Shown here: piece by piece, positions 43,640 to 52,600 of the stretch
Numbering within the stretch: position 1 is the first letter of the stretch
Layout: the number at the start of each line of letters is the position of its first letter
NCBI RefSeq assembly: GCF_016464385.1
Contig: NZ_JADMLH010000006.1
Span: forward strand, 1-64,000
From: Nucisporomicrobium flavum
GTDB taxonomy: Bacteria; Actinomycetota; Actinomycetes; Mycobacteriales; Micromonosporaceae
Reading direction: 5' to 3'
DNA: 64,000 nucleotides
Notes under the pieces: model-generated
The model's database searches: none
What the model saw: only the letters and a program-made list of their open reading frames with translations
Told to the model about the DNA's origin: nothing
Translations under genes and position numbers: made by a program

Positions 43640-45514
43640 ATGGGCGTACGACTGCTGGCCGGCACCGGAGCCGCCGCTGTGGCCGCGTCGATGGCGCTGA
43701 CCGGGGCACCGGCGTTCGCGTCGGACGTGACCGTCGCGCTGCCGGCGCCGCAGGGGCTCACCGTGACGCGCGCCGCCGAGGACGCCACCCGGATCGTGGC
43801 GGCCTGGCAGCCGGTCGACGGGGCGCGCTTCTACCGCCTCGACCTGCTGCAGGGCAGCACGGAGACGGTCACCTTCGTCCCGGGCGACACCACGAGCTAC
43901 ACGATCCCCACGACCGGTGCCTGCGTGTCGTACAAGGTGCGGGTGGCCTCGGAGAACGCCGACGGCCCCGGCGAGTACGGCGACTTCGCCACCGCCGGGA
44001 CGCTCGCACCGACCGGCATCATGGGCGCGGTCCAGGGCCGCGAGGGCGTCGACGGGAGCACCGGCACGATCAGCTGGAACCCGCCCACGTGGGCCGGCGA
44101 GGCGCCGCTGACCGGCTATCGCATGCAGCTGATCCGCTACTCCGACGGCGTGGTGCTCTCCGACGAGGTCACGACCGCCACCAGCCACCGCTTCCCCGGC
44201 CTCGACCCGGCCCGCACGTACCTCGTGCAGGTCACCCCGCAGAACCTGTACGGCAGCTGCTCCACCGCGGTCGGCAAGTCGCTGATCGACAAGTACAAGC
44301 CGGCGGAGCCGACCGGCGCGACCGCCACCCGGCGCGCGGGCTCGACGCTGGTCGACGTGACCTGGAACGCGCCCACCGGCGGGGCGACGCCCGACTACTA
44401 CCTGGTCAACTACGGCATCGACAAGCCGAACACCGGCTCGGTGAAGGTCAAGGCGCCGGCCACCGCGGGCGTGATCAACCTGGCCCGTGGCAAGAACTGG
44501 ATGGTCGAGGTGCGGGCGTACAACGCCAACGGCAGCGGCGTCGCCGCGCTGACCGTCACCGACCCGACCGCGCCCGTGATCCCCGCCCCCGTGGTGACCA
44601 CGCCGGCGCCGGAGAAGATCGCGCCGAGCATCACGGCCGCGCTGACCCGCGCCGCCGACCGCGACGGCTGGCACAACGGCCCGGTCTCCGTGATCTTCAC
44701 CTGCGTGGACGCCCAGTCCGGCGTCGCGACCTGCACCTCGCCGGTCACGCTGACCGCCGACGGCGCCGACCAGGTCGTCACCGGCACGGTCACCGACAAG
44801 GCCGGCAACGCCGCCACCACGACCTTCCGGGTCAGCCTCGACCGGACCGCCCCGGGCTACTCCGCCGCCGTGGACGGCACGGCGAACGCGGCGGGCTGGT
44901 ACCGCACCGCCCCGTCGGTCAGCTTCACCTGCTCCGACGCGACCTCGGGCGTCGCCGAGTGCCCCGCCCCGGCGAGCGTCCCGGCGGACGGCGCGGACCA
45001 GGGCGTCACCGGCACCGTGACCGACCGGGCCGGCAACATCACGGCCGCCGCGGTCACCGGCCTCAAGGTCGACACGACCGCTCCCGTGGTGCGGGTGACC
45101 GGCCTGGGCGACGGCACGTTCCCGCTGGGCGCCCTGCCCGCCGCGGGGTGCGACACGACCGACGCCGTCTCCGGTGTGGCGAAGCAGGCCGGCCTGACCG
45201 TCACCCGCGACGCCAAAGGCCGCTACACGGCGACCTGCGCCGGCGGCGCCGACGTGGCGGGCAACGCCGCCGGGACCGTGACGGCCGGGTGGACGGTCAC
45301 GGCGAACGTGCCCGACCTGATCGCGCTGACCCGCCGCTACCTCACGGCGAACAACGCGACCGTGGGCCTCGGCCAGGACCTGACGAACAAGCTGGAGCAC
45401 GGCCAGTACGACCTGTACGTCAGCAAGGTGCTCAAGGAGCCGAAGGGCAACAAGGCCGGCCTCACCGCCGCGCAGGCCGACGAGCTCGTCTACTGGGCCC
45501 GCCTGCTGGGCTGA
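43640..45514 (+). CDS. Secreted FN3/Ig-like adhesion-type protein
   Basis: A 624-residue exported protein: signal peptide (1-27, APAFAS), three fibronectin type III-like domains (about 35-115, 120-220, 225-310; LTGYRMQLIRYSDG and YLVNYGID), then two to three bacterial Ig-like repeats (about 325-540) with paired cysteines (VIFTCVDAQSGVATC and SFTCSDATSGVAEC) and GTVTDKAGN/GTVTDRAGN. A short C-terminal helical domain (LEHGQYDLYVSKVL, LTAAQADELVYWARLLG) resembles a FIMAH-type cap. No catalytic motif. TGAGGGACG precedes the ATG. It is probably a cell-surface or matrix protein. Confidence 0.8.
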   Translation: MGVRLLAGTGAAAVAASMALTGAPAFASDVTVALPAPQGLTVTRAAEDATRIVAAWQPVDGARFYRLDLLQGSTETVTFVPGDTTSYTIPTTGACVSYKVRVASENADGPGEYGDFATAGTLAPTGIMGAVQGREGVDGSTGTISWNPPTWAGEAPLTGYRMQLIRYSDGVVLSDEVTTATSHRFPGLDPARTYLVQVTPQNLYGSCSTAVGKSLIDKYKPAEPTGATATRRAGSTLVDVTWNAPTGGATPDYYLVNYGIDKPNTGSVKVKAPATAGVINLARGKNWMVEVRAYNANGSGVAALTVTDPTAPVIPAPVVTTPAPEKIAPSITAALTRAADRDGWHNGPVSVIFTCVDAQSGVATCTSPVTLTADGADQVVTGTVTDKAGNAATTTFRVSLDRTAPGYSAAVDGTANAAGWYRTAPSVSFTCSDATSGVAECPAPASVPADGADQGVTGTVTDRAGNITAAAVTGLKVDTTAPVVRVTGLGDGTFPLGALPAAGCDTTDAVSGVAKQAGLTVTRDAKGRYTATCAGGADVAGNAAGTVTAGWTVTANVPDLIALTRRYLTANNATVGLGQDLTNKLEHGQYDLYVSKVLKEPKGNKAGLTAAQADELVYWARLLG

Positions 45515-45531
45515 CCCACCTGCCGCATCTG

Positions 45532-45567
45532 AGGGCGCTGTCCGGGATCCGACCCGCACAGCGCCCT
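45532..45567 (+). terminator. Hairpin terminator of the FN3 protein gene
   Basis: Perfect 10-bp stem AGGGCGCTGT / ACAGCGCCCT with a 16-nt loop and a following TT, 17 bp after the stop. Confidence 0.75.
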
Positions 45568-45587
45568 TCGCGCGCCTATCCTGCGGC

Positions 45588-46880
45588 ATGCGGACCGCTC
45601 AGATCTTCTGGGGCATCGTGGTGCTCCACGTGGCCGTCGTGTGGGCGCTGTTCTTCACCGTCGCGCCCGAGCCGCGGCACCCGCTCATCGGCATCGGGCA
45701 GTTCCTCGGCCTGCACGCGGCGCTGCTGATGATTCTCCAGCTCACGCTCATCGCCCGGCTGCCGTGGCTGGACCGGCGGGTCGGCATGGACCGGCTCACC
45801 ACGTGGCACCGGTGGACCGGGTTCACGCTGTTCTGGGTGGTGCTGCTGCACCCGGCGTTCGTGGTGCTCGGCTACGCGGTCTTCTACCGCAGCTCCGTGT
45901 GGCAGCAGCTCACCAACCTGGCCGGCGCGCTCGGATCGCTGGCCGGCATGGTGGCGCTGGCCCTGGTGGTCGTCGCCGCGGGCTTGTCGTTCCGGTGGGC
46001 GCGGCGCCGGCTGTCGTACGAGGCCTGGCACGCGGTGCACCTGGTGCTGTACGCGGCCGTCACGCTGGTCCTGGTCCACCAGCTGTTCGAGGTGTCCGCG
46101 TTCACCGCCGCCCCCGTGGCCGCGGCGTACTGGTGGGCGCTGTGGATCTTCGCGATCACCGCGCTGATCGCCGGGCGGATCGTGCTGCCGGTGTGGCGCA
46201 ACGCCCGGCACCGGCTGCACGTGGCGGCGGTCGTGCCGGAGTCGCCGGACGTCGTGTCGGTGTACGTGCGCGGCCGCCACCTGGACCGGCTGCCCGCCCG
46301 CGCCGGTCAGTTCTTCATCTGGCGGTTCCCCGGGTACGCCGGCTGGTGGCGGGCCAACCCGTTCTCCCTGTCGGCCGCGCCGGACGGGCGGTCGTTGCGG
46401 CTGACCGCGAAGGCCGTGGGGGACGCGAGCTCCGCCCTGCGCCACGTTCCGGTCGGCTCGCGGGTGTTCGCGGAGGGCCCGTACGGCGCCTTCACCGCGA
46501 TGCACCGCACCCGGGAGGGAACGCTGCTCGTGGCGGGCGGCGTGGGCGTCACCCCGATCCGCGCCCTGCTCGAGGAGCTGCCCGGGGACATTGTGGTGCT
46601 GTACCGGGCGCGGACCCCCGGAGACGCCGTACTGCTCGAGGAGATGCAGGCGCTGGCCCGGATGCGTGGCGCCCGCGTCCACCTGCTCGCCGGGCGCACG
46701 GCCGCGGGCGACCCGCCGTTCGGCCCGGACAACCTGCGCCGGCTGGTGCCCGACGTGACCGACCGCGACGTGTACGTGTGCGGCCCGCCGGCGATGACCG
46801 ACGCGGTGCTGCGCACCCTGCGCGAGCTGAGGGTGCCGCGCCGCCAGGTGCACGCGGAACGGTTCCGGCTGGCGGCCTGA
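45588..46880 (+). CDS. Ferric-reductase-like membrane flavocytochrome
   Basis: A 430-residue protein with an N-terminal six-helix ferric-reductase-like membrane domain (about 1-210; haem-ligand candidates in TTWHRWTG, LLHPAF, EAWHAVH and LVLVHQLF), followed by an FAD-binding ferredoxin-reductase-type domain (RANPFSLSAAP) and an NAD(P) domain (GGVGVTPIRALLEEL, VYVCGPPAMTDAV). It would move electrons from cytosolic NAD(P)H through FAD and haem to an outer acceptor, ferric iron being one option. The ATG at 45588 is the first good start after the terminator of the FN3 gene. It ends 8 bp before the convergent binding protein gene. Confidence 0.85.
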   Translation: MRTAQIFWGIVVLHVAVVWALFFTVAPEPRHPLIGIGQFLGLHAALLMILQLTLIARLPWLDRRVGMDRLTTWHRWTGFTLFWVVLLHPAFVVLGYAVFYRSSVWQQLTNLAGALGSLAGMVALALVVVAAGLSFRWARRRLSYEAWHAVHLVLYAAVTLVLVHQLFEVSAFTAAPVAAAYWWALWIFAITALIAGRIVLPVWRNARHRLHVAAVVPESPDVVSVYVRGRHLDRLPARAGQFFIWRFPGYAGWWRANPFSLSAAPDGRSLRLTAKAVGDASSALRHVPVGSRVFAEGPYGAFTAMHRTREGTLLVAGGVGVTPIRALLEELPGDIVVLYRARTPGDAVLLEEMQALARMRGARVHLLAGRTAAGDPPFGPDNLRRLVPDVTDRDVYVCGPPAMTDAVLRTLRELRVPRRQVHAERFRLAA

Positions 46881-46887
46881 TCGGGCG

Positions 46888-48174
46888 TCAGCGCGGCGGG
46901 ATCCGGTCGTTGGCCACGGCGTCGCGCAGGTCGTCGGCGAACGCCTTCGGGTCGCGGGTGCGCACGTACGTCGACACGGCGTCGTAGAAGCCCTCCTGGA
47001 ACGCCGGGCTCATCGCCTCGCCGTGCGCCACGGACAGCAGGACCGGCGAGGCCCAGAGGCTGCGCGAGGCCTCCCGCTGGTACGGCGGCAGCGACGACAC
47101 GTCCGCGTCGCGCACCACCGGCACGGAACCCTTCGCCTTGCTGAATGCCACCTGGGTCGCCGGCTGGTCGATGCCGGCCAGGAAGGCGAGGGCGTTCTTG
47201 GCGTTCTTCGCCCTGGTGGCCGCCACGAAGACGTCCACCACGGCGAGGAAGCTGCCGCCGGTGCCCGGGAACGCCGCCGTGCCGAAGTCCTTGCCCTCCT
47301 GCGCCCCGGCCGCGACGAGCTCGCCGTACGAGGAGTCGTTCATGGACTCGTACGCGCACTCCCCGGCCGCCAGCTTCTTCGTCGCCGCGTCCCAGGTCAG
47401 CCCGCTGGCCTGCGGATCGGCGTACGTGAGCAGCTCGCCGAACGACCGCAGCGCCGAGCGGACCGCGGTGCCGCGCCAGTCGAGCCGGTCGGCGGTCATG
47501 TCCGCCCAGCCGTCAGCGCCGATGGAGCTGAGCAGCACGTTCTCGAACAGCTCGACCGTGGTGAACGGGTCCTTGCCGCCGAGGCACAGCGGGGCCACCC
47601 CGGCCGCCTTGACCTTCTTGAGGTCCTCCAGGAACGCGGGCAGCGTGTAGCCGCCGGCCGGGGGCGTGACGCCGGCCCTGTTCAGCAGCGCGAGGTTGAA
47701 CCAGAGGACGTTGCTGCGGTGCGCGCCGGTGGGGACGCCGTACGGCTTCCCGGAGCGCTGGAGCGACCGCAGGATCACCGGGTGCAGGGCGCTGCGTAGC
47801 CGGTCGTCGAAGACGGAGCTGACGTCGCGGACGGAGCCACGGTCGGCGTACCCCTGGACCGACTTGCCGGCGAAGGTCTGCCACACGTCGGGCGGGTCGC
47901 CGGCCCGCAGCCGTTTCGCCAGCTCGACGATGGCCTCGGAGCCGGCGCCGCCGGCGATGGCGCCGTTGACCGGCTCGACGCCGGGATTGGCCTGCCTGAA
48001 GGCGTCCAGCAGGGTGGTGAGGGCCGCCGCCTCGGAGCCGGAGGTCCACCACGACACGATCTCGAGCTGCTTGGTGTCCTTCGTCGCGCTCGTGGGCTTG
48101 TCCGCGCCGCAGCCGGTGACGGTCGCCGCGAGCAGCACGGTGAGGGCGGCGGCGAGGGCCCGGCGGGGGTTCAT
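46888..48174 (-). CDS. Family-1 sugar-binding lipoprotein coupled to an MFS symporter gene
   Basis: A 428-residue extracellular solute-binding protein with a lipobox (VTGCGAD near residue 22) and a sugar-binder profile: EIVSWWTSGSEA, PPDVWQTFAGKSV, NVLWFNLALLNRAGV, LTWDAATKKLAAGECA and FPGTGGSFL. It is closest to glucose/mannose-type binding proteins. Its ATG overlaps the stop of the MFS symporter gene by four bases (ATGA), so translation is coupled; GGGAGCG precedes it. No ABC permease or ATPase is adjacent, so either a distant ABC system is used or the protein works with the symporter as sensor or scavenger. Confidence 0.85.
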   Translation of the reverse strand: MNPRRALAAALTVLLAATVTGCGADKPTSATKDTKQLEIVSWWTSGSEAAALTTLLDAFRQANPGVEPVNGAIAGGAGSEAIVELAKRLRAGDPPDVWQTFAGKSVQGYADRGSVRDVSSVFDDRLRSALHPVILRSLQRSGKPYGVPTGAHRSNVLWFNLALLNRAGVTPPAGGYTLPAFLEDLKKVKAAGVAPLCLGGKDPFTTVELFENVLLSSIGADGWADMTADRLDWRGTAVRSALRSFGELLTYADPQASGLTWDAATKKLAAGECAYESMNDSSYGELVAAGAQEGKDFGTAAFPGTGGSFLAVVDVFVAATRAKNAKNALAFLAGIDQPATQVAFSKAKGSVPVVRDADVSSLPPYQREASRSLWASPVLLSVAHGEAMSPAFQEGFYDAVSTYVRTRDPKAFADDLRDAVANDRIPPR

Positions 48175-49511
48175 GCCGCGCTCCCGGCGGTCGCGGCGGT
48201 GCGCTCCCGGTCGGGGCCCCGCAGGTCGTAGAGGGCGTAGAGGCCGACGAGCCCGAAGCAGACCGCGGGCACGATGAACGAGATGGCCGGGCTGGTCTCG
48301 TCGACCAGCCAGCCCTGCACGAGCGGCATGATCGCGCCGCCCACGATCGCCATGACGAGGCCGGCGGCGCCGAACTTGGTCGCCGGCCCGAGTCCCTTGA
48401 GGGCGACGCCGTAGATGGTCGGGAACATCAGCGACAGGCAGAACGACAGCGAGACCACGGCGATGACGCCGGCCAGGTTGGGGCTGACCATGGCGAACAC
48501 GCACAGGACGACCGCGAGGAAGGCGAGCACCGCGAGCACCTTGGTGGCCCGTACCCGGCCGATCAGCCAGGTCATGAGGAAGCGCGAGCCGAGGAAGATC
48601 AGCAGGCTGATCTGCAGGTAGAAGCCGCCGCGTTCCAGGCTGCCGCCGAGCGCCTGCTGGACGTACTGGATCACGTACGTCCATGCGCAGACCTGCGCCG
48701 CGACGTTGAAGAACTGGGCCATCACGCCGTACCGGTAGTGCTTGCTGCGCCACAGCACGCCGAACAGGTCCCGGGTGCCGCCCTCGTGCGGTTCGGCGTC
48801 GGGGAACTCCTCGACGATCGGGGGCGCCTTCTGGCTGGCGATCGCGATGGCGATGAGGATCAGGACGAAGGCCAGGCCGAGGTACGGGCCCATGACGGCG
48901 CCGAGCTCACCGGCCCGGATCGTGTGCAGCTGCTCCGGGGTGAGCGAGCCGATGTCGACGGGGTCGGACAGCTTCGGCAGGATCAGCGTGGAGGCGAGCA
49001 GCACCCCGATGTTGGTGCCCACGGGGTTGAACGCCTGCGCGAGGTTGAGCCGCCGGGTGGCCGTCGACTCGGGGCCGAGCGACAGCACGTACGGGTTGGC
49101 CGAGGTCTCCAGGATCGAGCAGCCCGCGGCCATCGCGAACAGCGCCACCAGGAACGCCTCGTACGTCATGATCTTGCTGGCCGGGTAGAACGCGAACGCC
49201 CCGATCGCGGCCAGCCCGAGCCCGGTGAGGATGCCGGTCTTGTAGCCGAAGCGCTGGTTGATGAAGGCGGCGGGCAGCGCCAGCAGGAAGTACGCGCCGA
49301 AGTACGCGAGCTGCACGAGCGACGCCTGGAACGTGCTCATGTCGAAGATGCGCTTGAAGCCCGCGACCATCGGCGTGGTGAGATCCTGCGCCACGCCCCA
49401 GGCGGTGAAGCAGCCGATCAGCGCGATGAACAGCACGAGCATGCCGGGCCCGATCAGGGGGCGGCGCTGTGCTTCGGACTCGTCCGCCACGGGCGGCGTG
49501 GTGATGGCCAT
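48171..49511 (-). CDS. MFS sugar:proton symporter (FucP/glucose-galactose type)
   Basis: A 446-residue 12-helix transporter of the FHS (fucose/glucose/galactose:H+) group of MFS proteins: FIALIGCFTAWGVAQDLTTP, GAYFLLALPAAFINQRFGYK, ETSANPYVLSLGPESTATRR, LNLAQAFNPVGTNIG and FPTIYGVALKGLGP. Conserved charged residues in the first helix region and the ETSANPYV segment are typical. It imports a hexose with protons. It lies between the amylase-pullulanase gene, with a terminator between them, and the binding-protein gene with which it is coupled; the context suggests uptake of starch-derived or other sugars. Confidence 0.88.
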   Translation of the reverse strand: MAITTPPVADESEAQRRPLIGPGMLVLFIALIGCFTAWGVAQDLTTPMVAGFKRIFDMSTFQASLVQLAYFGAYFLLALPAAFINQRFGYKTGILTGLGLAAIGAFAFYPASKIMTYEAFLVALFAMAAGCSILETSANPYVLSLGPESTATRRLNLAQAFNPVGTNIGVLLASTLILPKLSDPVDIGSLTPEQLHTIRAGELGAVMGPYLGLAFVLILIAIAIASQKAPPIVEEFPDAEPHEGGTRDLFGVLWRSKHYRYGVMAQFFNVAAQVCAWTYVIQYVQQALGGSLERGGFYLQISLLIFLGSRFLMTWLIGRVRATKVLAVLAFLAVVLCVFAMVSPNLAGVIAVVSLSFCLSLMFPTIYGVALKGLGPATKFGAAGLVMAIVGGAIMPLVQGWLVDETSPAISFIVPAVCFGLVGLYALYDLRGPDRERTAATAGSAA

Positions 49512-49564
49512 CGGGTCCCGCCCTCAGGAGATCGACATCGACCTTCTTCCATGAGTGACGTTAC

Positions 49565-49602
49565 CGCCGCCCGCGGCAGGTGAAACCCGGCCGCGGGCGG
49601 CG
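49565..49602 (-). terminator. Terminator of the amylase-pullulanase gene
   Basis: Perfect 13-bp stem CGCCGCCCGCGGC / GCCGCGGGCGGCG with a 12-nt loop, 20 bp downstream of the pullulanase stop on the minus strand. No T tract. It separates the gene from the symporter. Confidence 0.8.
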
Positions 49603-49622
49603 TGAACACAGATGGCGAACCT

Positions 49623-52600
49623 TCAGGACTGCACGAACACCGCCACCGACCGGGCCGGGACGGTGAACGTGCCCGTGGCCGGGGCGAACGACGCGGTCCT
49701 CAGCGCCGGGTCGGCCGAGGCGCGCTGCACGGGGTGCAGGCTCACGGCCGCACCGCGCAGCGCGGGCAGCGTCTGGGTGGCCGTGGCCGGGGTGGCGTTG
49801 AAGACCACCGTCACCGACCTCCAGTGCCGGTCGAGGCCGCGACCGTCGAGGGTCATCGTGATGACACCCGGCGTCTCGGCCGTGCCGGACAGCGGGAACG
49901 CCAGCCGCTTCTGCACCTCGGCGGCGCTGGGCAGGCCGAACACCTGCGAGGACGCGCGGATCCGCAGCAGCTCGCGGTAGCGCGCGTCGGCGAGATCGAT
50001 CGCCGCGCAGCCCGGCCTGAGCGCAGGGTCGGCCAGCAGCGGCTTCGCGTACGGCCACTTCGCCTCGTTGTCCGCGGCCGGGGGCAGGCCGCGGCCGAAG
50101 CCGTTGCCCTGCGTGCAGTCCCAGTTGATCCGGTTGAACCAGTCCCCCGAGTTGTACGAGTTGCGGTCCAGCGACTTCGACCGCAGCCGTTCGCTGCCCG
50201 CGGTCACGAACCCGGGGCCCTGCCCGAGCGCGGTGGCCCCCAGCGCCAGAGACTGCATGCGCGCCCGGTCGGTCGCCGAGGTGGCCTGCGGCAGTTTGTA
50301 CGCGAGCGCGTCGTACAGGATCTCGTTGTCGTGCGCGTCCACGTACGTGATGGCCTCGACGGGTTTCGCGTTGTAGCCGGCCGGCGAGCCGTTGTAGTCG
50401 ATCTGCCGCCCGGTCGTGGCCGTGCCGTCGGAGGCGGTGAAGCGGTAGCCGGCGAGGTTGCCGGTGAGGCCGACCTTGATCAGGTCCTGGTCGTGCAGCA
50501 GCCGCGCCTTCTGCTCGGCCGCGGTCCCGTTGACGGCGTCGCCGTTGGGGTCGGTGTACAGCCCCGACGCGAAGCCCTGCACGCGCGGGTTGTCGTCGAA
50601 CGGGCCGCCGCCGCGGACCGCGTCGCGCAGCCGGTCGTTGAAGGTGCCGATGCCCGTACCGGCCATGTTCTGCTGGGTGGCCTGCACGAAGCGGGCGTCG
50701 TCCGCCACCTCGCCGAAGTTCCAGCCCTCGCCGTACACGTAGATGTTCCTGCCGTCGACGCCGTCGCGCGCGACGGTGAGCCGGTCGAGCGCCTTGCGCA
50801 CGGCCAGGATGTTGGCCTTCGGGTGGTGGCCCATGAGGTCGAAGCGGAACCCGTCGACCTTGTACGCCCTCGCCCACGTGACGACGGAGTCGACGACGAG
50901 CTTGCCCATCATCGCGTTCTCCGGCGCGGTGTTGGCGCAGCAGGTGGAGTTCGCGACCGTGCCGTCCTCGAGCAGCCGCTGGTAGTAGCCGGGCACGATC
51001 TGGTCGAGCACCGAGCGCGGATCGGTCCCGGAGGCCGGCGTGTGGTTGTAGACGACGTCCATGACCACGCGCAGGCCGGCGCCGTTGAGCCCGGCGACCA
51101 TCCGGCGGAATTCCTTCGTCCGCGCGGCGCCCTCGGGGTTCACGGCGTAGCCACCCTCGGGCGTCGTGTAGTGCAGCGGGTCGTAGCCCCAGTTGTAACC
51201 GTCCTGGTCCGCGACGGCCGCGATGCACTGCTGCTGCTGGTCGGAGTCGGGCGGGAACGAGGCCAGGTCGCAGGGCGGCTGCTTCTGGTCGGCGCGCCGC
51301 TCCGGAGTGGACGCGAAATCGAACACCGGCAGCAGGTGCACGTGTGTGGTGCCCGCCTTCGCCAGCTCGCGCAGGTGCTTCATGCCGGGCGTGTCCGGGC
51401 GGGTGAACGCCGCGTACGTGCCCTCGGCGGAGAAGTCCCGCACGGACAGCTCGCTGATCTGGATCTTGCCGGGCGCCGGTTTGCGCAGCCCCCGCCACCC
51501 GGCCGGGGCGAGTGCGGGGTCGGCCAGGTCGGCGATCTGGCTGTGCGTGGAGTCGGCCGCGAGCGCCACCGAGTACGGGTCGGTCACGCTCGCCGTGACG
51601 ACCTTCTGCGTCGCGGGCTGCCACGCGGTGACCCGGTACCGGTAGTACTTGCCCGTCCAGTCGCGGGTGCCGGCCACCGACCACACGCCCGTCCGCGAGT
51701 CGCGGGTCATGGGCAGCACGCGGGCCGGGGCCGCCGGGGTGTCCGAAAGCTCCAGCTGCACGTTCTGCGCGGTCGGCGCCCAGACGGCCAGGCGGGGGCG
51801 GCCGCTGTCGAACGTCGCGCCGAGCCTCGCCGAGGTGGCCGTCGCATAGAGGTCGTCCAGCGCACCGGCGAGCTGCACGCCCGTGGCGGACAGAAGCTTG
51901 CCCTGCGCCTCGCGCTCGGTGACGGCCACCTGGCCCTTGAGCAGCTCGCGGACGTCGGCGCCGCGGGGCAGCTTGAACGCGTGGTACTGCCACAGGTGAG
52001 GGTACTTCTGCCGCTGGGCCTCGGTGAGCCCGTTGCGCTGCGCGCTCAACCGCAGGCTGTGCTGCGGGTCGGCCGGGTCGAGGCCGCCGCCGGGCGCCCA
52101 CACCAGGTCGTACACCCGGCCGTCGGTCTCGCCGGTCTTCCAGGCGATCGTCGTGCGGTCGAGCCACACGGCCGCGGACTTGGTGATGTCCACGCCGCCT
52201 CCGCCGCCGGCTTTCCGGACCACGGGCAGGAGCCGATCGGGTACGCCGGCCAGCAGCCACACCTCCCGCCCGGCCGTGGCGAAGTCGAGCCGCTGGTCGT
52301 CCGGGAGATCCTTGGCGTCGCCCTTGTGGATGATGTAGTTCAGCCCGGCGGCTCCGGCTGCGAGGGGCACCCGGAACGTCACGCCGAACGCGTCGGTCGC
52401 GGCCGGCTTCAGCGGCGACGACCAGTCGGTCGGGTTCGCGGCGCCGTCCCACACGTGCAGGCCCCAGCCGTCGTAGTCGCCGTCGGCGCGGCGGTAGTGG
52501 ATGACGGCCGTGTCCTGATCCTGCGGCGCGGCCTGGTGCTCGGTGACGATCGTGGGATCACCCTGCTTCAGCCAGATCTCCGGGGTCGCCGACGGGTCGA

